DNA of 64,000 nt from Xanthomonas populi (GTDB lineage: Bacteria > Pseudomonadota > Gammaproteobacteria > Xanthomonadales > Xanthomonadaceae), in assembly GCF_002940065.1 (NCBI RefSeq), contig NZ_MDEJ01000003.1:1-64000 (forward strand), written 5' to 3'. The translations under genes were made by a program, and so were the position numbers. How positions within the stretch are numbered: the first letter of the stretch is position 1; each line of letters opens with the position of its first letter. This document shows, one piece after another, positions 25,919-35,071 of this stretch. Below the pieces are notes generated by a model, which was not told where the DNA came from, ran no database searches, and saw only the letters and a list, made by a program, of their open reading frames with translations.

Positions 25919-26715
25919 TCCGCATTCCGATGGAACTGCGCGAGACCGTGATCGCCATCGCCCGCGAGGCGGGTGATGCGATCATGCAGGTCTACGCGCA
26001 GGACTTCGCGGTGGAGATCAAGGACGATGCCAGCCCGCTGACCCAGGCCGACCTGGCCGCCAATCGCGTCATCGTCGATGCGCTGCGCCGGGTCACGCCG
26101 GACGTGCCGGTGCTCTCGGAAGAGTCCGCGCACATCGCCTGGGAAGAACGTCAGTTCTGGACCAGTTACTGGTTGGTCGACCCACTCGACGGCACCCGCG
26201 AGTTCGTCAAGCGCAACGGCGAGTTCAGCGTCAACATCGCGTTGATCCACATGGGCGCGCCGGTGCTCGGCGTGGTGCAGGCGCCGGTCGATGGCCGGGT
26301 CTGGTACGCGGCGCGCGGCGAGAACGCCTACCGCCGCGATGGCGACCGCGACGAAACGCTGCAAACGCGCACGCCCGCCGCCTCTCCATTACGGGTGGCC
26401 GCCAGTCGCTCGCACCGCGACGCGCGCACTGCGGCCGCACTGGAGCGCATGGGCGAGATCGATGTGGTAGCGCAGGGCTCGTCATTGAAGTTCTGCCGCA
26501 TCGCCGAAGGCGATCTCGACGTCTATCCGCGCTTCGGCCCCACCTCCGAGTGGGACACCGCTGCCGGCCAATGTGTGTTGCATGCCGCAGGCGGCGTGTT
26601 GCTGGCGGGCGGCTCCGGCAAACCGTTCCGCTACAACCGCCGCGACACCGTGCTCAACAGCGACTTCATCGCGCTGGGTGATCCCAATCTGCCTTGGCGT
26701 GGTTGGATGGTGTGA
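25915..26715 (+). CDS. cysQ: 3'(2'),5'-bisphosphate nucleotidase CysQ
   Basis: A 266-residue inositol-monophosphatase-fold phosphatase that recycles the PAP formed in sulfate assimilation. Metal-binding motifs are VLSEES near 76, the signature VDPLDGTREF, and the second signature PTSEWDTAAGQCVL. The start ATG 25915 overlaps the nudE stop by four bases, implying coupled translation; the open frame extends further upstream but only inside nudE. Confidence 0.95.
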   Translation: MIRIPMELRETVIAIAREAGDAIMQVYAQDFAVEIKDDASPLTQADLAANRVIVDALRRVTPDVPVLSEESAHIAWEERQFWTSYWLVDPLDGTREFVKRNGEFSVNIALIHMGAPVLGVVQAPVDGRVWYAARGENAYRRDGDRDETLQTRTPAASPLRVAASRSHRDARTAAALERMGEIDVVAQGSSLKFCRIAEGDLDVYPRFGPTSEWDTAAGQCVLHAAGGVLLAGGSGKPFRYNRRDTVLNSDFIALGDPNLPWRGWMV

Positions 26716-26906
26716 GGGTCGCTACGAAGATGACGGCGCGTGCAGCGCAGCAGTGGATGCGCAGCGACCTGACGAACTGAAATGTACACTCGGGCGATCG
26801 CGCGCCGCTGCTGGGGCTGGACGATGCCGCTGCTGATGGTGCTGAGTCGCTGCCGCGTGATCGCACGGCAGCGCACCTCAACTGCATGACGCCCCAGGAA
26901 CACACG

Positions 26907-27848
26907 ATGCCTCAGACCCCGCCGACCGGCGACATCCAGCGCCTGCTGCAGGTGATGGCACGTCTGCGCGATCGTGAGCACGGCTGTCCCTGGGCTATGG
27001 CGCAGACCTTCGCCACCATTGCGCCGTACACCATCGAAGAAGCCTACGAAGTCGCCGACGCCATCGATCGCAACGACCTGCCGGGCCTGCGCGACGAGTT
27101 GGGCGACCTGCTGCTGCAAGTGGTCTTCCATGCACAGATGGCAGCCGAGCAGGGCGCTTTCGACTTTGCCGACGTGGTCGCCACACTCAGCGACAAACTG
27201 GTGCGTCGCCACCCGCATGTCTTCGCCGAGCAGCACGCCGACAATGCGCAGGCACTGAGCGCCAACTGGGAGCAGATCAAGCGCGAAGAACGGCGTGCAG
27301 CTGGCCATCAGGACGACTCCGCACTTGCCGGTATCGCACGCGGCCTGCCGGAGTGGCAGCGCTCCACCAAGCTGCAGTCGCGCGCGGCGCGGGTCGGCTT
27401 CGACTGGCCCGGCCCGGCACCGGTGCTGGAAAAATTGCAGGAAGAAATCGAAGAGTTGCGCGTGGAGTTGGCATGTGGCCCGGTCGCCGACAACCAGGCG
27501 CGGCTGGAAGACGAACTGGGCGATGTGCTGTTCGTCTGCGCCAACTTGGCGCGGCACGCCAAGGTCGATGTGGGCGCCGCACTGCGCCGCGCCAATCTCA
27601 AATTCGAACGCCGCTTTCGCGCGATGGAAGCGCTGGCGCAAGCCGCTGGCACGTCATTGGCTGCGCTGTCCCTGAGCGAACAGGAAGCGCTGTGGCAACA
27701 GGTCAAGCGCGGCGAGCGAGGCAATGATCTTGCTGCCCTCGACAATCCTGTCACCGACAAGCCTGTCGGCGAGCAAGGTCTCGATACCTCAGACCCGCAT
27801 CAGGCAGGCCGCTACAGGCAAGACCACCACAAGCAAGACCACGAATGA
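26907..27848 (+). CDS. mazG: Nucleoside triphosphate pyrophosphohydrolase MazG
   Basis: A 313-residue protein with the two MazG repeats that convert NTPs to NMPs and pyrophosphate. Repeat 1 holds [16 protein letters not shown] and [17 protein letters not shown]; repeat 2 holds [14 protein letters not shown] and [18 protein letters not shown]. The family motif CPWD reads CPWA here, a change of a usually conserved Asp next to the first repeat. The tail beyond about 285 is a low-complexity Asp/His/Gln-rich extension. ATG 26907 (after AGGAACAC) is preferred to 26886. The stop overlaps the next ATG (ATGA). Confidence 0.92.
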   Translation: MPQTPPTGDIQRLLQVMARLRDREHGCPWAMAQTFATIAPYTIEEAYEVADAIDRNDLPGLRDELGDLLLQVVFHAQMAAEQGAFDFADVVATLSDKLVRRHPHVFAEQHADNAQALSANWEQIKREERRAAGHQDDSALAGIARGLPEWQRSTKLQSRAARVGFDWPGPAPVLEKLQEEIEELRVELACGPVADNQARLEDELGDVLFVCANLARHAKVDVGAALRRANLKFERRFRAMEALAQAAGTSLAALSLSEQEALWQQVKRGERGNDLAALDNPVTDKPVGEQGLDTSDPHQAGRYRQDHHKQDHE

Positions 27849-28174
27849 GTTCCGCGCCGACCACCGTGTTGTTGTTCGCGGCCACCGTCGTCGCCGAACT
27901 GGTCGGTTGCTACCTTCCTTCTCTATGGCTGCGTAAAGGCGGCAGCGCGTGGTTGTTGCTGCCAAGTGCGCTGAGCCTTGCCATCTTCGTGTGGTTGTTG
28001 AGCCTGCATCCCGACGCCAGCGGGCGCGTGTATGCGGCTTATGGCGGTGTCTACATCGCCAGCGCCTTGCTGTGGTGGGTGGACCGGGTGACGCCAACGT
28101 GCCGGGATCTGCTGGGCGCAGCCAGCAGCCTGCTCGGCATGGCCATCATCATGTTCACGACGCGTAGCGCCTGA
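27845..28174 (+). CDS. YnfA/UPF0060 family small membrane protein
   Basis: A 109-residue protein of four predicted membrane helices, with the family motifs [14 protein letters not shown] and [22 protein letters not shown] [16 protein letters not shown]0060/YnfA proteins resemble small multidrug resistance transporters, but their role is little known. It is translationally coupled to mazG by a four-base overlap. Confidence 0.93.
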   Translation: MSSAPTTVLLFAATVVAELVGCYLPSLWLRKGGSAWLLLPSALSLAIFVWLLSLHPDASGRVYAAYGGVYIASALLWWVDRVTPTCRDLLGAASSLLGMAIIMFTTRSA

Positions 28175-28334
28175 GCGCAGATCCGCGCGAACGTCATCAC
28201 ATTGCAGACCGCGCAACAGCGCCGCACGCAATAGTCGCGACCGCATCCGCCACGGCTGTAGCTCGCAGTGGGTACAGGTAGCGCCGGGGCATACTCACGC
28301 CAAGGATCGATTCGTCACTTGCAAGGGGCTGCCT

Positions 28335-29300
28335 ATGTTTCCGACTTCTTTTTTAGCCATCGCCGTTCTGGTCGCCGGCGTCATCGTGTTGTTCAAGACC
28401 GTGCGCATGGTGCCGCAGGGGTTTCAGTGGACGGTGGAACGCTTCGGCCGTTACACCCACACCCTGAGTCCGGGCCTGCACTTTCTGGTGCCGGTGGTCT
28501 ACGGGGTGGGGCGCAAGATCAACATGATGGAGCAGGTGCTGGATGTGCCCAGCCAGGACGTCATCACCAAGGACAATGCGGTAGTGCGCGTGGATGGGGT
28601 GGTGTTCTTCCAGGTGCTCGATGCCGCCAAGGCCGCCTATGAAGTCTCCAATCTGGAGATCGCTTCGATCGCGCTGGTGCAAACCAACATCCGTACCGTG
28701 ATCGGCTCGATGGATCTGGACGAATCGCTCAGCCAGCGCGAAACCATCAATGCGCAGTTGCTCAGCGTGGTCGACCAGGCCACCAATCCGTGGGGCATCA
28801 AGGTCACCCGCATCGAGATCCGCGACATCCAGCCGCCGCGCGATCTGATCGACTCGATGGCGCGGCAGATGAAGGCCGAGCGCGAAAAGCGCGCGCAGAT
28901 CCTCGAAGCCGAAGGCTCGCGTCAATCGGAAATCCTGCGCGCCGAAGGCGAGAAGCAGGCCGCCGTGCTCGAAGCCGAAGGCCGCAAGGAGGCCGCGTTC
29001 CGCGACGCCGAAGCGTGCGAGCGCCTGGCCGAGGCCGAAGCCAGGGCCACCCAGGTGGTCTCCGATGCGATCGCCAACGGCAGCGTGCAGGCGATCAATT
29101 ACTTTGTCGCACAGAAGTATGTGGAAGCGTTCAAGGCGCTGGCCACCGCGCCCAACCAGAAGTTCGTGCTGATGCCGATGGAATCCAGCGGCATCATCGG
29201 TTCCATCGCCGGTATCGCCGAGCTGGCGAAGGAGGCGCTGAATAAACCCGACGCGACCAGCGGACACGTGTCGCCGATTCCCGCCCGCACAGGAGGCTGA
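28335..29300 (+). CDS. SPFH/band-7 (stomatin-like, QmcA-type) membrane protein
   Basis: A 321-residue protein: an N-terminal membrane anchor ([19 protein letters not shown]), then a band-7 domain ([54 protein letters not shown]) and a charged Ala/Glu coiled coil (about 175-240) with [18 protein letters not shown]. Such proteins form ring oligomers in membrane microdomains and act with NfeD partners. Its neighbour 3 bases downstream is NfeD, the classic pairing. The terminal Gly/Pro tail is variable. Function in membrane quality control is inferred from the family. Confidence 0.93.
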   Translation: MFPTSFLAIAVLVAGVIVLFKTVRMVPQGFQWTVERFGRYTHTLSPGLHFLVPVVYGVGRKINMMEQVLDVPSQDVITKDNAVVRVDGVVFFQVLDAAKAAYEVSNLEIASIALVQTNIRTVIGSMDLDESLSQRETINAQLLSVVDQATNPWGIKVTRIEIRDIQPPRDLIDSMARQMKAEREKRAQILEAEGSRQSEILRAEGEKQAAVLEAEGRKEAAFRDAEACERLAEAEARATQVVSDAIANGSVQAINYFVAQKYVEAFKALATAPNQKFVLMPMESSGIIGSIAGIAELAKEALNKPDATSGHVSPIPARTGG

Positions 29301-29303
29301 GCC

Positions 29304-29738
29304 ATGCGCTGGGACGTGGTGGTGTGGGCAGTGTTGGCCTTGTTGTTGATCGCCGCCGAGACACTGGTGCCCGGCGCATTTCTGCTGTGGATGGGCATTG
29401 CCGCCGCCGCTGTGTGCGTGCTGGTGCTCGCATTGCCGGGCATGACGTTGCTGGTGCAGATCGTCGCCTTCGTGCTGCTCAGCTTTCTATCGGTGCAGGT
29501 CTATCGCACCTGGTTTCTCGGCAAGGGCCGGCAGAGCGATCGGCCCTTGCTCAACCGACGCGCCGAGCAGTTGATCGGCCGCTGCGTGGTGCTCGACCAA
29601 CCGATCCACGAGGGGCGCGGCCGCGCTAAGGTGGACGATGCGTTCTGGGTGGTCAGTGGGCCGGCTCTGCCGGCCGGCACACCGGTGCGCATCGTCGGTG
29701 TCGATGGCATGACTTTGCAGGTGCAGGCGAGCGTTTGA
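29304..29738 (+). CDS. NfeD-like membrane protein partner of the stomatin homologue
   Basis: A 144-residue protein with two or three membrane segments in the first 75 residues (VVWAVLALLLIAAETLVPGA, GMTLLVQIVAFVLLSFLSVQ) and a C-terminal OB-fold (about 85-144; GRCVVLDQPIHEGRGRAKVDD). This is the short NfeD1b form lacking the serine protease domain. It is only three bases from the preceding gene, so they form one operon. Confidence 0.92.
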   Translation: MRWDVVVWAVLALLLIAAETLVPGAFLLWMGIAAAAVCVLVLALPGMTLLVQIVAFVLLSFLSVQVYRTWFLGKGRQSDRPLLNRRAEQLIGRCVVLDQPIHEGRGRAKVDDAFWVVSGPALPAGTPVRIVGVDGMTLQVQASV

Positions 29739-29905
29739 TCGGCAGGCAGTGCACACGCTGCCCTGCGGAAGCACCGATGCTGCAGCGCGGCGTGTTGTGC
29801 GGTGGCGTAGTCAAGGTTCCGGCACTGCGATGCGGCGCCAGGCACACCGTTCCCCCAAGCGCGGCCGGGCGGCGATAATGGTCCTCTTTCCCTGGACCGG
29901 CGCGC

Positions 29906-31015
29906 ATGACCCAGAAGACCATCCTCAACGACACCCATCGTGCGCTCGGCGCCAAGATGGTCGACTTCGGCGGGTGGGACATGCCGATCCATTACGGCTC
30001 GCAACTGGACGAACACCATCAGGTGCGTCGCGACGCCGGCATGTTCGACGTCAGCCATATGACCGTGGTCGATCTGCATGGCGCGCGTGCGCGCGAATTT
30101 CTGCGCTACCTGCTGGCCAACTCGGTGGACAAGCTCAAGGTCTCCGGCAAGGCGCTGTACACCTGCATGCTCAATCCGCAGGGCGGGGTGATCGACGACC
30201 TGATCGTCTACTTCATGAGCGAAGCGTTCTTCCGCCTGGTGGTCAACGCCGCCACCCGCGAAAAGGATCTGCAGTGGATCGGCGAGCAGGCCGCACGCTT
30301 CGATGTGCGCGTTGAAGAACGCAGCGACGTTGCGATGATCGCCGTGCAAGGCCCCAGCGCGCGCGCCAAGGTCATTGAACTGGTCGACCCAGCCGACAGC
30401 GCAGCAGCGAGCAAGCTCGGCCGTTTCGCCGCACTGCAGACGCGTTCGCGCGATGGCATCGCACTGTTCCTTGCACGCACCGGTTACACCGGCGAAGACG
30501 GTTTCGAAATCGTGTTGCCGCAAGATGCCGCAGTTGCGTTCTGGAACGCACTGCTCGCGCAAGGCGTCAAGCCGGCCGGTCTGGGCGCGCGCGATACCTT
30601 GCGCCTGGAAGCGGGCATGAATCTCTACGGCCAGGACATGGACGAGGCTGTCACTCCTTATGAGGCCGCGCTGGCGTGGACGATCACCCTGGACGAAGGC
30701 CGCGACTTCATCGGTCGCGCCGTGCTCGAAGCGCAAAAGGCGCAAGGCGCACCGCGTCAACTGATCGGCGTGGTGATGGATGAGAAGGGCGTCTTGCGGC
30801 ATGGCCAGACCGTGCTCACCGCCAGCGGCGAAGGCCAGATCCTGTCCGGCACCTTCTCACCCACGCTCGCTAAGGCGATCGCGTTTGCGCGCGTGCCGGC
30901 CGGCAACATCGACAACGTGCGTGTAGACATCCGCGGCAAGCAGGTGCCGTTGCGCGCAGTGAGGTTTCCGTTCGTGCGCGATGGCCAGGCACAGCCCGGC
31001 GTCCTCGGGCAATGA
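29906..31015 (+). CDS. gcvT: Glycine cleavage system aminomethyltransferase (T protein)
   Basis: A 369-residue folate-dependent enzyme that moves the methylene group from the aminomethyl-lipoyl H protein to tetrahydrofolate. It shows [42 protein letters not shown] and the C-terminal barrel signature ([20 protein letters not shown]). The length is typical. About 100 bases separate it from gcvH. The 167-base leader shows GATAAT about 27 bases before the start, a possible -10, but no glycine riboswitch fold was recognised. Confidence 0.96.
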   Translation: MTQKTILNDTHRALGAKMVDFGGWDMPIHYGSQLDEHHQVRRDAGMFDVSHMTVVDLHGARAREFLRYLLANSVDKLKVSGKALYTCMLNPQGGVIDDLIVYFMSEAFFRLVVNAATREKDLQWIGEQAARFDVRVEERSDVAMIAVQGPSARAKVIELVDPADSAAASKLGRFAALQTRSRDGIALFLARTGYTGEDGFEIVLPQDAAVAFWNALLAQGVKPAGLGARDTLRLEAGMNLYGQDMDEAVTPYEAALAWTITLDEGRDFIGRAVLEAQKAQGAPRQLIGVVMDEKGVLRHGQTVLTASGEGQILSGTFSPTLAKAIAFARVPAGNIDNVRVDIRGKQVPLRAVRFPFVRDGQAQPGVLGQ

Positions 31016-31114
31016 GTCAAACGCTGCAGGGCGTGCAGACGGTCGGCAGCGTGCAGCATCCGTAGCGGCCAACCAGTCCGACCTGTCCCTAACCCCAGTT
31101 TCCCCGGAGCACAC

Positions 31115-31510
31115 ATGAGCGAGATCCCTGGCGACCTCAAGTTCCTCAAATCCCACGAGTGGGCCCGCGTCGAAAACAGCGGCCGCGTGACCGTCGGTAT
31201 CTCCGACCACGCGCAGGGCTTGCTGGGTGACCTGGTCTACGTCGAACTGCCGGGCGTCGGCGACACCGTGCAGCTCGGCAACGGCGCGGCGGTGGTGGAG
31301 TCGGTCAAGGCCGCTTCCGACGTCTATAGCCCGGTCAGCGGCACCGTTGTCGAAGTCAACAGCGCACTCAGCGACAAGCCGGAAACCATCAACGAAGACG
31401 CTTACGGCGACGGCTGGATCTTCGTGGTCGAACTCGACGACAAGGGACAGCTCAACGACCTGCTGTCGCCGGACGACTACGCCGAGCTGCTGGAAGAAGA
31501 CGCGCACTGA
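31115..31510 (+). CDS. gcvH: Glycine cleavage system H protein
   Basis: A 131-residue lipoyl carrier of the glycine cleavage complex. The lipoylated lysine is Lys65 in [17 protein letters not shown]. The N-terminal [11 protein letters not shown] and the C-terminal acidic LLEEDAH are family-typical. A strong hairpin terminator follows 26 bases after the stop. gcvP is not in the window. Confidence 0.97.
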   Translation: MSEIPGDLKFLKSHEWARVENSGRVTVGISDHAQGLLGDLVYVELPGVGDTVQLGNGAAVVESVKAASDVYSPVSGTVVEVNSALSDKPETINEDAYGDGWIFVVELDDKGQLNDLLSPDDYAELLEEDAH

Positions 31511-31536
31511 TCGCGCCTGGCGCGTTGCAAGCTCGG

Positions 31537-31566
31537 ATGGCCGCTCTCAGAGCGGCCATTTTTTTT
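31537..31566 (+). terminator. Rho-independent terminator after gcvH
   Basis: The inverted repeat ATGGCCGCT-CTCAG-AGCGGCCAT (31537-31559) runs into eight T (to 31566). Confidence 0.92.
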
Positions 31567-32111
31567 GCGTGCTTGCGTGCGAGCTGGCGGCAGCGGGTCG
31601 GTATCGTTTGCAGTGGCCAGCGAGTTGCTGCGTTGCCGAGTCGTCGAACGATGCGTGTATGCCAGTTGTCGGTCGCCATCGCCGCGCTCGGCGACCGATC
31701 AAAAAAATACCGCACGCGCCAGTCACGCATCACCACCACATCGTCCAATGGTGTCCGCATTCAGACGCGTCGGATTTTCTGGCGTGAGCCAATCGTGAGG
31801 ACGCGGCGTGTGCGTGGTGAAAAACGTGGTGCGCGCATGCGTCGATGGTCGATTGTTGGAAGCGATGCAAGGCGTGCATGCATGTGTCGGGCAGTCCATG
31901 CAGGCGCACGCAAGACGATCGAAGAGCGCAATAAGTTTGCGCATTTGTGCTGATGCGTCGCCGGAAGTGCAGTCGTTGGATAAAAAATTTTCAGCTGGCG
32001 GACAGGCGACGCGAGACATCGCTGCCTTGTACCTTCCGGTGCGTCCGTCATGCCGGTCCAACCGTCGCATTTTTCATCGCTTCAAAAAAACAGCACAAAA
32101 GAAGTGATTTT

Positions 32112-32213
32112 ATGAAAACTCTATTGCACGAATGCACGCATCGGTGGCGCGCGCATGCCATTGCGTGGCCCGCCTGGATCACGTCGACGCGCCGCATTGC
32201 GATGGCCGGCTGA
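32112..32213 (+). CDS. Possible 33-residue leader peptide
   Basis: ATG AAA start after AAGAAG, 7 bases upstream; the peptide MKTLLHECTHRWRAHAIAWP and onward is rich in Trp, His and Arg. It ends directly before a run of nine A and the promoter-like TTGACA of the histone-like gene. There is no homology that I recognise; it may be chance. Confidence 0.2.
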   Translation: MKTLLHECTHRWRAHAIAWPAWITSTRRIAMAG

Positions 32214-32233
32214 AAAAAAAATGCAAAAGAGTG

Positions 32234-32261
32234 TTGACAGTAAAAAAAGCGTGATTAGGTT
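32234..32261 (+). promoter_or_regulatory. Candidate promoter for the histone-like gene
   Basis: A consensus -35 TTGACA (32234-32239), then 16 bases including a seven-A run, then TAGGTT (32256-32261) as a weaker -10. It lies about 290 bases ahead of the ATG at 32552. Confidence 0.4.
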
Positions 32262-32551
32262 TCGCCCAGCAGACGTTGCTGCGAAAGAGAGTGAGCAGAA
32301 TCGACATCAAGCCGACACGCTTGTTCCAGATGTCCACCGAAGTGCTATCCACGGTGGAGTCGGGTCCGCTTCTCTCCAAGAAAGCATTAGTCATTCCGAT
32401 CACGCACCCGTGTCCTCGTTCGATGCGGGTGTTTGTGTATCCGTCCCGTCGCGCGTCACCTGCGGATGGTTCCCGACGACGGTATGCCGTCGCGGGGTTT
32501 GGTTCAACTGGGCGTTTCACCTCCATAGTTCACTGACGAGGAGCCAATTAC

Positions 32552-32992
32552 ATGGCCACTAAAAAAGCTGCAAAAAAGAAACCCACCGCCAAGAAGGCAG
32601 TGAAGAAGACTGCCGCCAAGAAGGCAGTCAAGAAGGTCGCCAAGAAGGCTACCGCTAAGAAGGCAGTGAAGAAGACGGCTGTCAAGAAGGCCGTCAAGAA
32701 GACTGCAAAGAAGGCAACCGCCAAGAAAGCAGTGAAGAAGACTGCCAAGAAGGCAACCAAGAAAACTGCCGCCAAGAAGTCAGTGAAGAAGACCGCAAAG
32801 AAGGCGACCAAGAAGACGGCCGCCAAGAAAGCAGTCAAGAAGACCGCCAAGAAAGCAGCAGCTGCGAAGAAGGCGACCAAGAAGTCCGCCACCAAGAAGA
32901 CCGCTGTCAAGAAGGTCGCCAAGAAGCTGGCCGTTCGTAAGAAGAAGGCCGCTCCGGTCGCGCTGCCCGCAACTCCGGCGCCGCTGATCTGA
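32552..32992 (+). CDS. Histone H1-like Lys/Ala-rich DNA-binding protein
   Basis: A 146-residue, extremely basic protein built from repeats of the type KKAVKKTAKKAT, ending in a short Pro/Ala tail (ALPATPAPLI). The start is fixed by GAGGAGCC 7 bases before ATG. The composition matches the C-terminal tail of eukaryotic H1 and bacterial H1-like proteins (AlgP/HctB style) that coat or compact DNA. The repeated codons (AAG, GCC, ACC) make the DNA itself an imperfect tandem array with short internal repeats, so copy number could vary between strains. It is flanked by a long leader and a strong terminator, suggesting a single-gene unit. No enzymatic domain is present. Confidence 0.9.
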   Translation: MATKKAAKKKPTAKKAVKKTAAKKAVKKVAKKATAKKAVKKTAVKKAVKKTAKKATAKKAVKKTAKKATKKTAAKKSVKKTAKKATKKTAAKKAVKKTAKKAAAAKKATKKSATKKTAVKKVAKKLAVRKKKAAPVALPATPAPLI

Positions 32993-33021
32993 TCTGCAAC
33001 ACCCGATCGCCGTAAACATCG

Positions 33022-33061
33022 AGCTCTCTCCCCCGACGCCCAGCGGGGAGGGAGCTTTTTT
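33022..33061 (+). terminator. Terminator after the histone-like gene
   Basis: Stem AGCTCTCTCCCC (33022-33033) pairs with GGGGAGGGAGCT (33045-33056), with one wobble pair, followed by T6. Confidence 0.88.
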
Positions 33062-33310
33062 AGTTTGGTCGACGGACGTGTCAATGACGTTGGCAGTGTC
33101 GGCAGGGCGCGTGCAGATGAAGCTGTCGCGGCCGGCCGTGCCGTGATTTGCTTGCCGCAATCCTCCGTTTGGTCTCACGCATGCACTCGACCATGCATCC
33201 ACGCGTTCACCGCCAGCGACCGTTACCGCATGGCAGTGGATCGATGCCCGGCATGTTGTTCCCGCCTCCGATCCCCACTCAACTCGACGCAATCACCTGA
33301 TCCAAAAACA
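33062..33310. other. Spacer between two terminators
   Basis: About 250 bases between the histone-like terminator and that of the convergent serine hydrolase gene. No gene was seen. Confidence 0.5.
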
Positions 33311-33336
33311 ACAAAGGCGACCGAAGCCGCCTTTGT
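33303..33336 (-). terminator. Terminator of the serine hydrolase gene
   Basis: Stem ACAAAGGCG (33311-33319) with CGCCTTTGT (33328-33336). On the minus strand it is followed by a T-rich run (TTGTTTTT). Confidence 0.8.
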
Positions 33337-33358
33337 CTGAGATCCCAGCAATGCTCAC

Positions 33359-34738
33359 TCAGCGCGGCGATGCCACCGACTTGCCGGACGAGGCACCCTT
33401 GCCTGCAGGATCGGGGCGCTCGGCCAGCATGTTCTCGCTGCCGAAGTCGCCATCTACATCGATATCCAGCCACCGCTTGGCCGGCAGCCCGAGCGCGCGG
33501 TCCAGGATTGTCGGTAGCATGCCGGAAGGCAGGCCGCTCTCGCCGTTCCACATGATTGCGATGCCAAGGTCGCGCTCGGGCAACAGCGCGACCAGGCCGC
33601 GATAACCCTGCACCGCGCCGGCATGGAAGACGACTTGATGGCCGGCGTAATCGAACACGCGCCAGCCCAGCGCGTAGCTGGCAGCATTCACACGCGCGTG
33701 GCGCCAACCCGAACGCATCTCTCCCGGTGTGGAGATCAACGGCGCGTGTAACGTCGCCAGCAGCGGCGCAGGCAGCACGTCGGTGCGATGACCTGTGTGT
33801 GCGAGCAACCACTGCGCCATGTCGCTGGCGCTGGCATTGACGCCGGCAGCGGGCGCCAAGCGGTAGTAGGTCGGCTTGGGCGTCAGGGCCACCCAACCGC
33901 CGCGGCTGCGCACATGCGGGCGTGCCGCATGCGGGCTGGCCTGGATACCAGCCAGGCCCATGCTTGCATCGTTCATGCCAAGCGGCTTGAAGATGCGGCG
34001 CTCCACCGATTGCTCATAGAAGCTGCCGGCAGCGGCGAACACCACATCGCCGACCAGACTGAAGGCCACGTTCTGATACGCATAGCAATCGCCAGGCGCG
34101 CAGCGCAGCGGCGCAGCGGCAAGCTTGTGACTGAGCGAGTAGTAGCCGACGTTGGATTCGATATCGCGGTCGTAGGCATTGCGGGTCAGGCCGACGCGGT
34201 GGCTGAGTACCTCGGCGACGGTGAGCTGATGGGTGGCCACGTTATCGCTGAGATGGAAGCCGGGCACGTAATCGACCACCTTGCTGTCCCAACGCAGCAC
34301 GCCGTCGTTGACCAACAGGCCCGCCATGGTGCTTGCGAACGCCTTGGACAGCGAAGCAAGACGGAACACGGTGTGGCCATCAACCCGCTGCGGATGATTG
34401 ACGTCGGTGACGCCGTAGCCGCGCGCGCTGAGCACCTTGCCGCCCTGCACGATCGCCATCGCGATACCGGGCACGCGATTACCGAAGGTCAATTGATTGG
34501 CCATCGACTCGAACGCGGCGACATCGAAGCCGGCCGCCGGCGCCAGCACACGGCTGGCCTGTAGCGAGGCGCGATATTGCAGCGGAGCGGTGTGTGACTG
34601 TGCGGCGGTGGCCGGCTGCAGCGCAAAGGCAGCTGGCGCAGGTGTCTGCGCAGTGGATGAGAGGGCCAGAGGCAATAACGCCCCGAGCAGCCCGATGGCC
34701 AACGGACGGAACCGTCGGGGCCTGCGCATTTGAGTCAT
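33359..34738 (-). CDS. Serine hydrolase of the beta-lactamase/penicillin-binding (class C) fold, exported
   Basis: A 459-residue protein, start ATG 34738, with a basic N-terminus and signal segment (LAIGLLGALLPLALSSTAQ). The catalytic SxxK is ASLSKAF (Ser129, Lys132) and the second motif YxN is YAYQN; a HAGAVQGY segment takes the place of the KTG motif. This is the pattern of DD-peptidase/esterase-like beta-lactamase-related proteins rather than of a classic AmpC. The cell wall or small esters are plausible substrates. The C-terminal 35 residues are a charged Ser/Gly tail. It is a single-gene unit with its own terminator, and no ampR is adjacent. Confidence 0.85.
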   Translation of the reverse strand: MTQMRRPRRFRPLAIGLLGALLPLALSSTAQTPAPAAFALQPATAAQSHTAPLQYRASLQASRVLAPAAGFDVAAFESMANQLTFGNRVPGIAMAIVQGGKVLSARGYGVTDVNHPQRVDGHTVFRLASLSKAFASTMAGLLVNDGVLRWDSKVVDYVPGFHLSDNVATHQLTVAEVLSHRVGLTRNAYDRDIESNVGYYSLSHKLAAAPLRCAPGDCYAYQNVAFSLVGDVVFAAAGSFYEQSVERRIFKPLGMNDASMGLAGIQASPHAARPHVRSRGGWVALTPKPTYYRLAPAAGVNASASDMAQWLLAHTGHRTDVLPAPLLATLHAPLISTPGEMRSGWRHARVNAASYALGWRVFDYAGHQVVFHAGAVQGYRGLVALLPERDLGIAIMWNGESGLPSGMLPTILDRALGLPAKRWLDIDVDGDFGSENMLAERPDPAGKGASSGKSVASPR

Positions 34739-35071
34739 GGTTGTCCCGCCTGTTCCACTGCCTCCGGCGATTCTAGCGCCACGCTTTGCAATAGCACAAA
34801 TTGCCAGAAGATGAATGGGCATCATATTGATCCTATTGATGATTTCAGGTTCAGAAATCCGGCTGCGAGGAGTGTTTCACGCGCGCTTTGGCGCCTGTGC
34901 AAATATGGTTGCAAGCGGCGTGCCGGCTGGATGCACGATCCGTCCGTTGTGTTCTGCACCGCGCCGCTGGTTGTGCTGCGCCGCATCGGCTAACTTGCGC
35001 GCTACTTTCGCGGGTGCCGCCGCTGCCACGTTCTTGCTGTCGGGCCCGTTTTTGTGGGCGACCTCTCCACC
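34739..35071. other. Divergent intergenic region
   Basis: About 330 bases between the serine hydrolase and transporter genes, which diverge. It contains an AT-richer patch around 34805-34860 where promoters could lie. No operator palindrome or gene was recognised. Confidence 0.45.

Larger units (their letters stand above)
31567..32551. other. Long non-coding region before the histone-like gene
   Basis: About 985 bases without a supported gene. It contains several A-tracts (31985, 32086, 32213, 32241), alternating purine/pyrimidine patches such as GCGTGCATGCATGTG near 31875, a short ORF (32112-32213) and a probable promoter (32234-32261) for the downstream gene, which would give a leader of roughly 280 bases. 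Frames that stay open here lack ribosome sites or recognisable motifs. Confidence 0.55.

Noticed and set aside
26716..26906. Small ORF between cysQ and mazG (ATG near 26781)
   Set aside because: Arg-rich, no ribosome site, no recognisable motif; probably leader sequence of mazG.
29739..29905. Glycine riboswitch before gcvT
   Set aside because: The conserved core sequences of glycine aptamers were not found in this 167-base leader.
31525..31953. 142-codon plus-strand frame after gcvH
   Set aside because: Overlaps the gcvH terminator; Arg/Ala-rich with no motif and no ribosome site.
32552..32992. Tandem DNA repeats considered as a CRISPR or satellite array
   Set aside because: The periodicity comes from Lys/Ala codons of an intact reading frame with a good ribosome site; no regular spacers.
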